Positions 9,050 through 18,743 of a stretch of 64,000 bases of DNA are shown here, piece after piece. Where the stretch lies: positions 148,343 through 212,342 of IMG/VR virus record IMGVR_UViG_3300046170_000378, one strand, 5' to 3'. This stretch comes from a virus. Numbering within the stretch: position 1 is the stretch's first letter; the number at the start of each line of letters is the position of its first letter. The notes below the pieces were generated by a model, which made no database searches, was not told where the DNA came from, and was given only the letters and a program-made list of their open reading frames with translations. The translations under genes and the position numbers were made by a program.

Positions 9050-10987
9050 ATGGTAACTAATTTTACAGCAAATCAAATCGGTGACTTTATGTTCGCTAAA
9101 CTTGTAGATCCTTATGAGGATATTACTAAAGTTACGGGCTGGAATGTTACTACGGGTGTTTCTACACCAAATACTGTTGGACTTTTATCTATGTCTCTTG
9201 GCGGTTTCAATATCACAGGAATAGACACTAACTTAGATTTAGTTCCAGGTGAAAAAATATTGATTTCTAATTATACAGTTACTGTTGATGCTATAATTAG
9301 CCCTAACGAGTTTACTATTTTAGAAGGAGCTCCGATTTCAACTACAGGAATCAAATTCTATAAAAAACCAGATTCTAATAATCATTTTGAATATTCATAT
9401 AGATGGTCTCAAAATGGTCCTAGTACAGATGGTGGACAAATGTCTCCATCTAGGGTATTAAATATGGGTACTGGACCTAATGATTTATTAGGCCAAACAT
9501 TTGATCCTACAAAGCCGCTTTGGTTAGACGTTAAAGCAGAGGTTAATAGATTAAGTGACTACAACACAATAACATTATTAAGTGTTACATTTGAATTACT
9601 TTCTGAGAACGGTGTAATAGAAAGTTGTCCACAATTTTGTGGGGATTGTGATGACGCATGGTCAATGAGTGGATGTGCTAATATTGTTATAGACTGTGAT
9701 GCACCGTTATATGATCCATATAATTTACAGAGGCCAGTTGATACTTATAGAGATATAAGTGAATTATCTTCAGAAATGTGGGGTCACCCAGTAAAATACT
9801 TTAGAGTAGAACCTGACAAAAGGTCGAGTGATGTGGTGTTAATGGAATATTCGCTGTATAATGTAACAGAAAACGCGGAACTTAAAATAATGGTGCCAGA
9901 CAATGCAATGCCTACCCAAGAATTTCAATATGATATTTTTGGAATGGGGTTTGAAGACTTTGAGGTGCATATTACGCAAGGCCAATTTAAAGCGGCATTT
10001 GGTTTAGGACCAAGTCCTAGATCTAGAGATTACTTATATTTCCCACTAATGAATAGGATGTACGAAGTACGTACGGTTTCTTTCGCAGATGAATTCAATA
10101 TGGATATGACGTATTGGAGAGTAATGCTAACTAAATACGAAGAAAGAACAAGCTCTATACATACCGATACTGCAATTGAACAAGAGGTAGATGATTTAGT
10201 TACGGGAATAGAAGAGGTATTTGGTGAAGAGTTACAAGAAGAATATGCAAAGGTAACTAAACCAGAACAATATAAAACAGTTTTTAGTGAAGTTAATGAT
10301 GGCACTAGATATAAAATACATAATGATTTAACTATCAAAGATACTGAAATTAGAAATCAGTGGACAATCGTAGCCAAAAACTGTTATGATATGTCTAGTA
10401 TTAAAGATGTTGGCGTTGAAGCATTACAATATGTAAAAAAATCACAATTAGCAGTTGATAAAAATCTAGCAATGACACTTTGGTTTAGACCTGGTGATAA
10501 ATCATTTACTTCAATTAATCCAAATATAAACTTAGTAAAGGGTAGAACAGGATCTAAGGGATTAAGCTTAGAAACTTCTAAAGATTCAATTACAATAAAG
10601 TTAAACAACGATACACATACATTTAATTACAATTCTGAATTAGAACACAATGTATGGTATGGTGTTGTATTTAATTTAAGTAATACTTATTTCGGGCTAA
10701 GTGTTGATGTTTATAGATTAGATCCTATGAGCAATTGGCAAAACGGCCAATCAATACAGGATACATTGACTTCAGTATTATCAGAAAAACTAGATAGTAT
10801 TACCCCATATGGTTGGACAACGCCTGACAGATGGTCTCTGATGCCAGGTCCACATGAAATAACAAACATAAGGTTATTTAATAAAGTTATTGGAGATGAA
10901 CAACATATTAATCTTTTACAACAGTATGTCGTTAGAGATAATCAATATGCACATATTATCGACAATGCAATACCTTCTATCAACTAA
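9050..10987 (+). CDS. Neck/tail-completion protein with C-terminal LamG-like domain
   Basis: 645 residues. The middle (about 230-380) contains P-S-P-R-S-R-D-Y-L-Y-F-P-L-M-N-R-M-Y-E-V, which resembles T4-like neck (gp14-type) proteins, and the position just before the small terminase matches the T4 order 13-14-15-16-17. A Cys-rich patch (C-P-Q-F-C-G-D-C-D, then C-A-N-I-V-I-D-C) lies near 190-220. The last ~200 residues (L-A-M-T-L-W-F-R-P-G near 480, N-I-R-L-F-N-K near 610) look like a concanavalin A/laminin G-like jelly roll. T4 gp14 is only 256 residues, so this is an enlarged version that may display a carbohydrate-binding domain. Confidence 0.6.
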   Translation: MVTNFTANQIGDFMFAKLVDPYEDITKVTGWNVTTGVSTPNTVGLLSMSLGGFNITGIDTNLDLVPGEKILISNYTVTVDAIISPNEFTILEGAPISTTGIKFYKKPDSNNHFEYSYRWSQNGPSTDGGQMSPSRVLNMGTGPNDLLGQTFDPTKPLWLDVKAEVNRLSDYNTITLLSVTFELLSENGVIESCPQFCGDCDDAWSMSGCANIVIDCDAPLYDPYNLQRPVDTYRDISELSSEMWGHPVKYFRVEPDKRSSDVVLMEYSLYNVTENAELKIMVPDNAMPTQEFQYDIFGMGFEDFEVHITQGQFKAAFGLGPSPRSRDYLYFPLMNRMYEVRTVSFADEFNMDMTYWRVMLTKYEERTSSIHTDTAIEQEVDDLVTGIEEVFGEELQEEYAKVTKPEQYKTVFSEVNDGTRYKIHNDLTIKDTEIRNQWTIVAKNCYDMSSIKDVGVEALQYVKKSQLAVDKNLAMTLWFRPGDKSFTSINPNINLVKGRTGSKGLSLETSKDSITIKLNNDTHTFNYNSELEHNVWYGVVFNLSNTYFGLSVDVYRLDPMSNWQNGQSIQDTLTSVLSEKLDSITPYGWTTPDRWSLMPGPHEITNIRLFNKVIGDEQHINLLQQYVVRDNQYAHIIDNAIPSIN

Positions 10988-11014
10988 GACGCTACAATCA
11001 AGCTAGATAAATTA

Positions 11015-11034
11015 GTAACAAATTAATTTGTTAC
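11015..11034. other. 20-bp perfect palindrome before terminase operon
   Basis: GTAACAAATTAATTTGTTAC is its own reverse complement. It lies between the neck-gene stop (10987) and the late box at 11047 and could be a weak terminator (followed by AATGTTTTATT) or an operator. Confidence 0.5.
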
Positions 11035-11046
11035 AATGTTTTATTA

Positions 11047-11054
11047 GATATATA
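11047..11054 (+). promoter_or_regulatory. Late promoter-like box GATATATA (terminase)
   Basis: GATATATAGATTATAATATAATA, 17 nt before the small-terminase ATG. Confidence 0.6.
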
Positions 11055-11071
11055 GATTATAATATAATAAT

Positions 11072-11738
11072 ATGAGCGAAGACAAAAAGAAAAGCATTTC
11101 GGATCAAGCTGATGAAATCAGAAAAGAATTAGATGCTTTAATAGGTGAAAATCAAATGGATGTAGAAACAGATCCGACCGATTTACCAATGATACAGAGA
11201 GAAACTAGTTTAGCTCCTGTAAATTATACCGAATTAAAATCAAGTGCTGCTAAAAAAGCAACAAAAACTATTACGTCCCTGATGAAGTTTTATCTCGATG
11301 CAGATATTATTGAAAAGGACGAATATATTCAAGCAAAAAAGAAAATGGATGAAATGACAATGTCGTCATTGATCTATCAACTACAGGCAGGCGAAAGAGC
11401 ACTTACAACACTATTAGAAACTATAGATTCTGGAGAATTGGCACCAAGGATGTTCGAAGTACTTGCAACTCTACAGAAATCAATGTTAGATATTATTAAA
11501 TCTCAGACCATGTATTTAATGGCTGCAGAAGAATCTACTAAAAGAATAGCCAGAGATATTGAGATTTATAGAAAAAGAGATGATGTTGCAGAAATTGAAG
11601 CAGCCGGTGGAGATTCATCAGAAAGAAATGTACAAAGAGGGTACAAAAGATTTAATGGCTGCAATTCAAGCAGGTATTAATCAAACAAAAGAAGAAGATA
11701 TAGAAGACGTCGATATAGAAGAGTCTGACGAAGAATAA
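11072..11738 (+). CDS. Terminase small subunit (gp16-like), frame broken near its end
   Basis: About 221 residues when one extra A in the AAA at 11622-11624 is discounted. Without that correction the frame ends at 11680 in an unrelated tail, and with it the frame runs to TAA 11736-11738, overlapping the large-subunit ATG by one base. The protein is helical and acidic with a central coiled region, fitting a small terminase that recognises DNA and regulates the packaging motor. It is assigned by position directly upstream of the large subunit and by helical composition. Small terminases are poorly conserved. Confidence 0.65.
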
Positions 11739-13571
11739 TGAGCGATTACGTAGGAGACAATAAATGGATACCAAAAGAAGACACTGCACAAGCAGCTTCT
11801 GATAGGATTGTTTGGTCTACTAAACAAGTAGACGATCTTATGCTTGCACTTGATCAAGGGTACAGGCCAAAGGTTGCAATGCCATTTTATGAAGGTAAAC
11901 AGTTTCTACGTAAAGGTAATATTGTATTTGAATACACAGATGAAGAAATTACTGAATTAGCTAGATGTGCTCAAGACATCGTTTACTTTGCAGAAAAATA
12001 TGCAGTAGTAATGACAGATGATGGTATTCAACAAGTAAAACTTAGAGAATATCAAAAAAGAATGTTGAGAAACTTTCAAAATGAAAGATTTAACATTGTT
12101 CTTGCATCTCGACAAATGGGTAAAACAGTAACTGCATCAATATTTAATGCGTGGTATGTTACTTTTAACACAGACAAAAATACACTTTTATTAGCTAATA
12201 AATCTGACTCGACAAAGGAAATTATAGATAAAGCAAAAGGTTGTAGTTGAAAATTTACCATTCTTCATGAAGCCTGGTATTATCAAATATGACGTGATGA
12301 ACGTGAGATGTGATAATGGTTGTCGATTAATAGGACAATCAACTACAGCAAAATCAGGTATTGGTTTTACAATTCACAACCTATACTTAGATGAGTTTGC
12401 CCACATTCACCCATCGATAGCCGATACTTTTTATGAAAATGTATATCCAACGCTATCGTCTTCTAAAGTTTCTAGAATTACTATTACTTCTACACCAAAC
12501 GGATTTAATAAATTTTATAATATTTATGCCGCTGCAGAACGAGGTGATAACGAATACCATGCAATGCGTATTGATTGGTGGGAACACCCAGACAGAGATG
12601 ACGCATGGTATGAAAGAGAGCTGGCAAATTTAGGTACTATTGAGGCATTTAATAAACAATATGGAAATGAATTTGTTTCGTCTTCAAACCTACTTCTAGA
12701 TCCAGTCGATATGAAGAAAATGCGTAAGCGTATGAAAAAATATATTCATAACGAGTTTGATCAATTTGATTACATTAGTATTGATGTAAAAGACTATTTA
12801 ACATGGGACCCTGAATTTGATATTGAAACATGTAAAGATGGTGGCAATTTTTGGTTATTTTCGGTAGATATAGCAGAAGGAAATGGAGGTGATTATTCAG
12901 TGATTAATATTTTTAAAATAGATCACATGAATGAACAAGAAATAAAAAACGTTGTAAATCCTGGAGCGATGTATGATTTCTTTAAATTTAAACAAGTTGC
13001 AGTCTTTAGGTCTAACGAACATGTTATTGAAGATTTTGCTAAAATACTATATACACTAAGCGTTGATATTTTCAATCCAGAGAATGTTAAGATGGTAGTA
13101 GAATACAACACATATGGTACTGTACTTTTCCAATACTTAGGAACTGTGTTTCCGCAAAGAAACGATTTTGATGAAGAGATGATTGTTAGATTTAAGCACA
13201 GACATGATAGTAAAACACTAAAACCAGGAATAAAATTAAAAACAGATAATAAAGCAATATTTTGTCAGAATTTTGCAAAATTATACAAGATAAATAGATT
13301 AGATTTGACAGATGAATCAACGATAGTAGAAGCTAGTTTGTTTGGTACATTAAGAAATGGAAGTTACGGAGCTCAAATGGGAAATGACGATACCATTATG
13401 ACAGCGATTACCGGAACAGAATTTTTTAATACCACAGACTATGCAGATTATATTGAGGAACTCTTAGATGTCATTGACCCTGATGTCCACGATGCAATGG
13501 AAAGAATCTTATTTAAAGATAACTCTGAGCAAGGGGATTTACAGTTTGACATTTATGATCTGCTTAAATAA
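11738..13571 (+). CDS. Terminase large subunit (gp17-like), frame broken
   Basis: DNA-packaging motor ATPase and nuclease, about 610 residues, the same size as T4 gp17 (610). The N-terminal ATPase shows Walker A S-R-Q-M-G-K-T at about 124-130, Walker B L-Y-L-D-E-F-A-H and the coupling motif T-S-T-P-N-G. The C-terminal RNase H-fold nuclease begins at F-S-V-D-I-A-E-G-N-G-G-D-Y-S and includes later V-V-E-Y-N and G-N-D-D-T. One extra G at GG 12239-12240 breaks the frame; removing it joins the two halves as A-K-V-V-V-E-N-L-P-F. It works with the small terminase and the portal, which is not in the window. Confidence 0.93.
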
Positions 13572-13589
13572 ATTTACTAAACGGAAACG

Positions 13590-13597
13590 GATATATA
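13590..13597 (+). promoter_or_regulatory. Late promoter-like box GATATATA (tail sheath)
   Basis: GATATATAATAAAAGAAC, 32 nt before the sheath ATG. Confidence 0.6.
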
Positions 13598-13629
13598 ATA
13601 AAAGAACAAAAAAATAAACTAGAAAAATT

Positions 13630-16506
13630 ATGGCATTAAGTCCTCAATTACAACAGTTCAAAAGCTCAGGCGTATATCGTCTAGAGTTTGACAAATCACA
13701 AACTGTTAACATTCCAGCTGAAACTATTAGATTAGTTGTAGGTAGATCTAAAAAAGGTCCTTACAATACTCCAGTATTCATTGAAGATGTTGAACAGTTT
13801 ACACAAGTTTTTGGCGGTGTAGATAAGTCTTTAGAAAAGAAAGGAATGTTTTTCCACAGATCTGCAATCGAAACTCTATCAAGAGGCCCAATCTTGGCAC
13901 TAAACTTAACTGAAGCGGATATAGCTGACAAAGTAGCAATTGTATCTCCTTCAACTAATTCTAGTCAAGAAGGCGGAACGGCAATAAACTTAGAAGCACA
14001 ATATAGCGCAGTTTTCGATACAGATAAATTCTGGAATCCAGCTGACTATAAATTATTAGCTGCTGCAAATAATGAAGAAGAGACTTCTGATAACGCAATT
14101 TCATTTGTAAATATCAAGCAAGATCCTATTACTATCATTATTAGACAAGCTGCTAACACTGAAGGTTTCAACTTAACAGCAAGAGAATGGTACGGAGAAG
14201 CTAACATTCCAGAAGGAATCGAAGAATTAGAATACGTATCTGACTACATGGTAGATGTAATGATCTTTAAAGGTAAGTTTGATGCAGCTGCATTAAACAA
14301 TGACCCAACATATGGTGAAATGTTTGAACAAAGCGGTCTTAAAAGATCTGAGCTTTCAAAATTTGCTGCACTAAGAGAAGTTACTTTATTAGCACAATAC
14401 ACTGGATCACTTATTCCTGACTTTATGGATAATGAAGGTCGTCAATTATACATTGAGACTTTAATTAATCTTGAAGCTAGAAGAACTGGTTTATTCTGTG
14501 CAATTAATGAAGAAGCATTAGAAAGAATCGATCTAGTAGGTAAAAACTTTAATATCTACCAAGATTATCAAGTACTTTCACACAGAGTTGACCAAACTGT
14601 AACATCAGATGACGTTGCATTTGGTAAAGTAATGATCGTTGATGGTAATGAATTAGAAGTAGCTGATTTATCTGCTGCAGAATTAGCACTATTATCAACT
14701 CCAGTTGTACCTGGTAAATTCTTAAACTCATCAGTTTCAGGAGAATGGTTACAAATCTCATCTGTTGAAAACAGAGTAGACGGATCTGGCAACATTATAG
14801 GTTCTACTATTAAAACCTGAAGAAGGTACTTTTGACAAAGTTGAATACGAAGCATATGACAGTGACGCTGCAAATGTTGCACCAGGCTACATGGGTAAGC
14901 AGGCGTAGATATTACAGTTGATGTTGATGGTTCTCTTATCATATCAAGTAACGCATGGACACAAGGTCAAGTATTAGAAGGAAACTTCTTACCAAGTGCA
15001 TCTAATGGTGAATTTGTTGCTATTTCAGCAGTTGATGTTAATTATGGTCAAGACGGAGATCAAATTAGAATCGCACCTGCAGGTGGAGAAGCATTCTCTG
15101 CATCTTTCAACGGCTTAACAGGTATTACTACATTACAAGCTTCAGTTAGAAAAGCAACCGAAACAGGCATTAGTATCTGTAGGTTGATCCTAACGACAGA
15201 GCGGTATTATTACCAAACGTTGGTTCAGGATGGAGCTTTGATGATATGGGTGCAGGTAAAATTATTTACTCTTACACTGGTACAGAACTAGATCCATTTA
15301 ACTGGGCAGACGTTAAGGTTGGAATGTACATTCCTACTAAAAGCGGAAACTTAGCTAAAATTCAAAGAAAAGTAAAAGTTGTAGATGGTACAACTACTAA
15401 ATATGAATTCCAAGTTCATAGAGATGTTGAGAACGAAAGACCTGGACATGCTCTTAAGAGATACGAAGAATCTACTGAACTTTATACAATGTTCCCATTA
15501 AATGGCGCAACACATACGCCTAAGAAAATTGCAGAATTAATGGCAGCAATTAAGCCAGGTACTGGTTTAGGTAATGCATTAGTAGACAAAGATAACATTA
15601 CATTTAGATATGTTGTTGATACCTTTTGGATCATTAGAAGATGGTACTATCTTAAATAAAGAAGAATTAACACTTCTTTGTAAAGAAAGACAAAACGCAT
15701 CAGCTATCCTAAATGCACCAATGGTAAAAGAATTGAAGAAATCAACAAATCCTTCATTCTTAAATACTTTATCTGGAGCATTTGATGTTAACACAATAGC
15801 AACTGGTGGTAATTTAGATTTAAATCCATCATTATTGTATACACTACCTTCAATCAACGAAGGTGCTAACTACGGATTCTACTATGGTCCTGGTTTAAAT
15901 GTACTTGAGAACGGTAAAACGTTGGTAATTCCACCAGCAGGTTACGTATCTAACAACTACATTGATAAGTATACAAGTGCTTTACCATGGTCAATCATCG
16001 CAGGACCAAGAAGAGGTGTTGTTGGTGGTACAGGTGTACAAAGTGTTGAATTTGCATTCGATAAGAATGACAGAGATGTACTTGAGCCATTTGGTTACAA
16101 CCCAATCGTATTCGAAAGAGGCGTTGGTCTTACAATCAAAGGTAACAAAACTGCACAACAAGGAATTCAATCAGCATTATCTTCTGCACACGTTAGAGAA
16201 GCAATGATCTACATCGAAGATGGTTTAGCTGAGATATTGAAGAACTACTTGTTCGAGTTTAATACTGCTCAAACTAGATTAGAGATTAAAACTTTAGCAG
16301 ACAACTTTATGGAGTCAGTTAAGAAAGATCAAGGTGTTTACGATTACAGAAACATCATGGACGGAACTAACAACACTAACGAAGTTATTGACAACAACAT
16401 GGGTATTTTAGATACTTACGTTGAGCCAGTTAAAGGTCTTGAAATCTTAGTATCGAGAGTAACAATCTTGAATACAGGAGAAATCGCAACAGGTAACTTT
16501 GCATAA
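13630..16506 (+). CDS. Tail sheath protein (gp18-like), frame broken
   Basis: Contractile sheath subunit of about 958 residues once four breaks are joined (extra A in AAAA 14812-14815, missing A near 14897, missing base near 15185, extra base near 15620). The N-terminus (S-S-G-V-Y-R-L-E-F-D, then R-L-V-V-G-R-S-K-K-G-P-Y-N-T-P-V) is typical of gp18. The C-terminal domain, with E-D-G-L-A-E-I-L-K-N-Y-L-F-E-F-N and V-S-R-V-T-I-L-N-T-G, matches the sheath core. It is longer than T4 gp18 (659), as in other large T4-like phages with extra surface domains. The tail tube gene follows, as in T4. Confidence 0.88.
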
Positions 16507-16514
16507 GAAAACTA

Positions 16515-16522
16515 GATATATA
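16515..16522 (+). promoter_or_regulatory. Late promoter-like box GATATATA (tail tube)
   Basis: GATATATAAAATAAAC, 21 nt before the tube ATG. Confidence 0.6.
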
Positions 16523-16543
16523 AAATAAACAAAGATAAAAATT

Positions 16544-17101
16544 ATGGCTTTACCACATTATTCAGAGGATCAAACTCAAAAGAAAGGTAGAAATTTTGAA
16601 GCTGTACAGGCTAACCTGTTCGAAGTAACAATCTTACCACCAGACGGTGTAACAGGACAAGGAATGTTATTACAGCACATTAACTCTATCTCAGGACTTG
16701 ACACTCTACACAGGGAAGTAGCTGCGGTTGAACAAAAGTACAAGTTTGCTACCAGATCATTTGCTGGTATGCCTGACGGAACTGCGATTGACGTAACAGT
16801 TAACTTTACATTAAACCTAAACGATTCTAACCAAGCTTACTTATACAAGACTATAAGACAATGGTACAGATCTCAATATAATCCAGAAACTGGTGAAATG
16901 GGTCTTAAAAAGAATTACGTAGGTACAATTGTAATCGTACAATTCAACAGAGAAGGAGATATTTACAGAAAGGTAACACTTGATGATTGTTTCATTACTT
17001 CTGGAGTTGGTTTCACAGGTGAATTAAACTATGAAACTGCTGATCCACAAACATTAGAGATCACTTGGAGAGCTGATGTTTGGGCTGAAGAACTAAACTA
17101 A
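16544..17101 (+). CDS. Tail tube protein (gp19-like)
   Basis: 185 residues (T4 gp19 has 163). It forms the hexameric rings of the inner tail tube. Recognisable are N-L-F-E-V-T-I-L-P near residue 24, a central V-T-V-N-F-T-L-N-L segment, and the C-terminal beta-sandwich ending L-E-I-T-W-R-A-D-V-W. It lies between sheath and a terminator under its own late promoter-like box. Confidence 0.88.
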   Translation: MALPHYSEDQTQKKGRNFEAVQANLFEVTILPPDGVTGQGMLLQHINSISGLDTLHREVAAVEQKYKFATRSFAGMPDGTAIDVTVNFTLNLNDSNQAYLYKTIRQWYRSQYNPETGEMGLKKNYVGTIVIVQFNREGDIYRKVTLDDCFITSGVGFTGELNYETADPQTLEITWRADVWAEELN

Positions 17102-17110
17102 GATAAATTT

Positions 17111-17148
17111 AAAGGAGAGGATGCTTCTGTATCTTCTCCTTTTATTTT
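17111..17148 (+). terminator. Rho-independent terminator after tail tube
   Basis: A 12-bp stem (AAAGGAGAGGAT with ATCTTCTCCTTT, one G-U pair), loop GCTTCTGT, followed by TTTATTTT, 10 bp after the stop. Confidence 0.85.
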
Positions 17149-17188
17149 GCACAGAAAATATATTATATTATTAACATATCAAAATATT

Positions 17189-17411
17189 ATGAATAACAAT
17201 AAATTAACCAAAAAAGCTCCAAGTGCTTCTAACAGAAGCCGAAGTACGAGAGGTTAATCGGGTTATTTTAAATGAAGCATTAGAAACAGAAACTCGCCCA
17301 GTATCAGTAAGTGCATGGATACGAGATCTTATTCAAAAAGAGTTATCTTTAAAAACACCCGATCAAAAATCAATTTTAAAACAAACACTTAAAAACCTAA
17401 AAGACAAATAA
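17189..17411 (+). CDS. Ribbon-helix-helix-like small protein, frame broken
   Basis: About 73 residues if one A of the A6 run near 17210 is removed. The joined start reads M-N-N-N-K-L-T-K-K-L-Q-V-L-L-T-E-A-E-V. A short beta strand followed by T-E-A-E-V-R-E-V-N and S-V-S-A-W-I-R-D-L-I-Q-K-E-L matches the CopG/Arc ribbon-helix-helix layout, which would make it a DNA-binding regulator. As sequenced, the ATG frame stops after 22 codons and the rest lacks an ATG (GTG at 17223). Confidence 0.5.
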
Positions 17412-17412
17412 T

Positions 17413-18652
17413 ATGAGTGACGAATTAAACAAAAAAGAAGAAGCGGCTAAAAGGGCTCTAGAGTCAAAGGACGCTATTAATCAATCTTCTGTTCCAGAAA
17501 ACACAGAAGAAGTTTCTAACATGGAAGCCGTAATCGATAGTCAAGGATTAGGTAAAGTTAATATGGGTTCATTTAACCCACCAAAAGCTGCACCTTCTGA
17601 TGATCTATTAGGATGGCATGTTGAGAATTTAGATAATTTGCCTTCAAAGGGTAAATTCTATCCAGCAGATACTATTATTAAGATTAGATCTGCAAAGGCA
17701 GCAGAGATTAGACATTTCTCTACAATGGACGATAACAATTATATCGACATGGAAGAAAAGCTAAACGCTATTGTAGAATCTTGTGCTAAAATCATGTCAG
17801 GTGATAGAAGATTATCTTACAAAGATATTTTAGAAGAAGACAGAATTGTACTTCTTTTGAGTATTAGAGACTTAACTTTCCCAGAACCTGAAAATAAGTT
17901 AATCCTAAAGGGTAAAACTAAAAAAGGTAAAAAGACAGTTGAAATTGAATTAGCAACTAAAAACTTAGTACCTACTGTGATTGAACCAGAAATTGAAAAA
18001 TATTACAATTCTGGAGAAAGAATCTACACAATCCAAACTAGATCAGCTGGTGAAATCAGAATGAAACCACCTACAATTGGTGTAATGGAAGAAGTAACTG
18101 CTTACTTAAAAGATCGTCAAGAAAAAGAGATCGAAATGGATAAAGCATTTATTCAAGTTTTACCATATATTGTTGGTGATTGGAGATCTTTATCACTTCC
18201 TAAGATATTTCAATTAGAAGTTGATTATAAAGGTTGGGATGATAGAAAATACATGATCGTTTATAGATTAGCAGAAAAAATGAGAATTGGTGTACAAACA
18301 ACACTTGAAACAGAAATCGATGGGGAGATCGCAACGGCCCCTCTTGACTTCCCAGGTGGCATCAAAAGTCTTTTCATTATTTCAGATCTCTCTGCAGAAC
18401 TACTTTAAGACTAAGTTCTACCTGGGTATACATCTTAGAATGCAGCCCTCGGAGATTGAAGAAATGTACTACTATGAATATTGGTATTATGTTCAAAATC
18501 TTCAAGAGTACATTAAGGCTAAGAATAAACAAACATCGGAACAACAAGAACAACAGGAGAAACAATCGGCCGCTATGAGATCGCAGTCCTCTCCTAAGAT
18601 GCCCAAAGTTCCATCAATGAAAGCACCTTCGTTTAAGATGCCGAAATTGTAA
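17413..18652 (+). CDS. Baseplate hub protein (gp26/T4_baseplate family), frame shift near C-terminus
   Basis: A hydrophilic ~65-residue head is followed by L-P-S-K-G-K-F-Y-P, the hallmark of T4 gp26-type hub proteins, then V-L-L-L-S-I-R-D-L-T-F and a long alpha/beta body. Frame 1 stops at 18408. A second frame overlapping it (18287-18652) continues with F-K-T-K-F-Y-L-G-I-H-L-R-M, then E-M-Y-Y-Y-E-Y-W-Y-Y-V-Q-N-L, and has no ATG of its own. I read this as one ~413-residue gene with an indel near 18390-18405. A programmed shift, as in tail-assembly chaperones encoded just before tape-measure genes, is the alternative. Confidence 0.6.
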
Positions 18653-18653
18653 A

Positions 18654-18661
18654 GATATATA
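18654..18661 (+). promoter_or_regulatory. Late promoter-like box GATATATA (tape measure)
   Basis: GATATATAGTATG right after the hub-protein stop, 82 nt before the tape-measure ATG. Confidence 0.6.
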
Positions 18662-18707
18662 GTATGAGAGACGGTGTGCTGGTCTAACGATCAGTACACC
18701 ACATACT
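18661..18707 (+). other. Strong hairpin in tape-measure leader
   Basis: A 12-bp stem (18673-18684 with 18689-18700, two G-U pairs) capped by the tetraloop TAAC, enclosed by AGTATG (18661-18666) pairing with CATACT (18702-18707). No T-run follows, so it is a leader structure rather than a terminator. Confidence 0.6.
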
Positions 18708-18743
18708 TAAAAAATATTTCTCTAAAACTTGAATTTAAATTTC

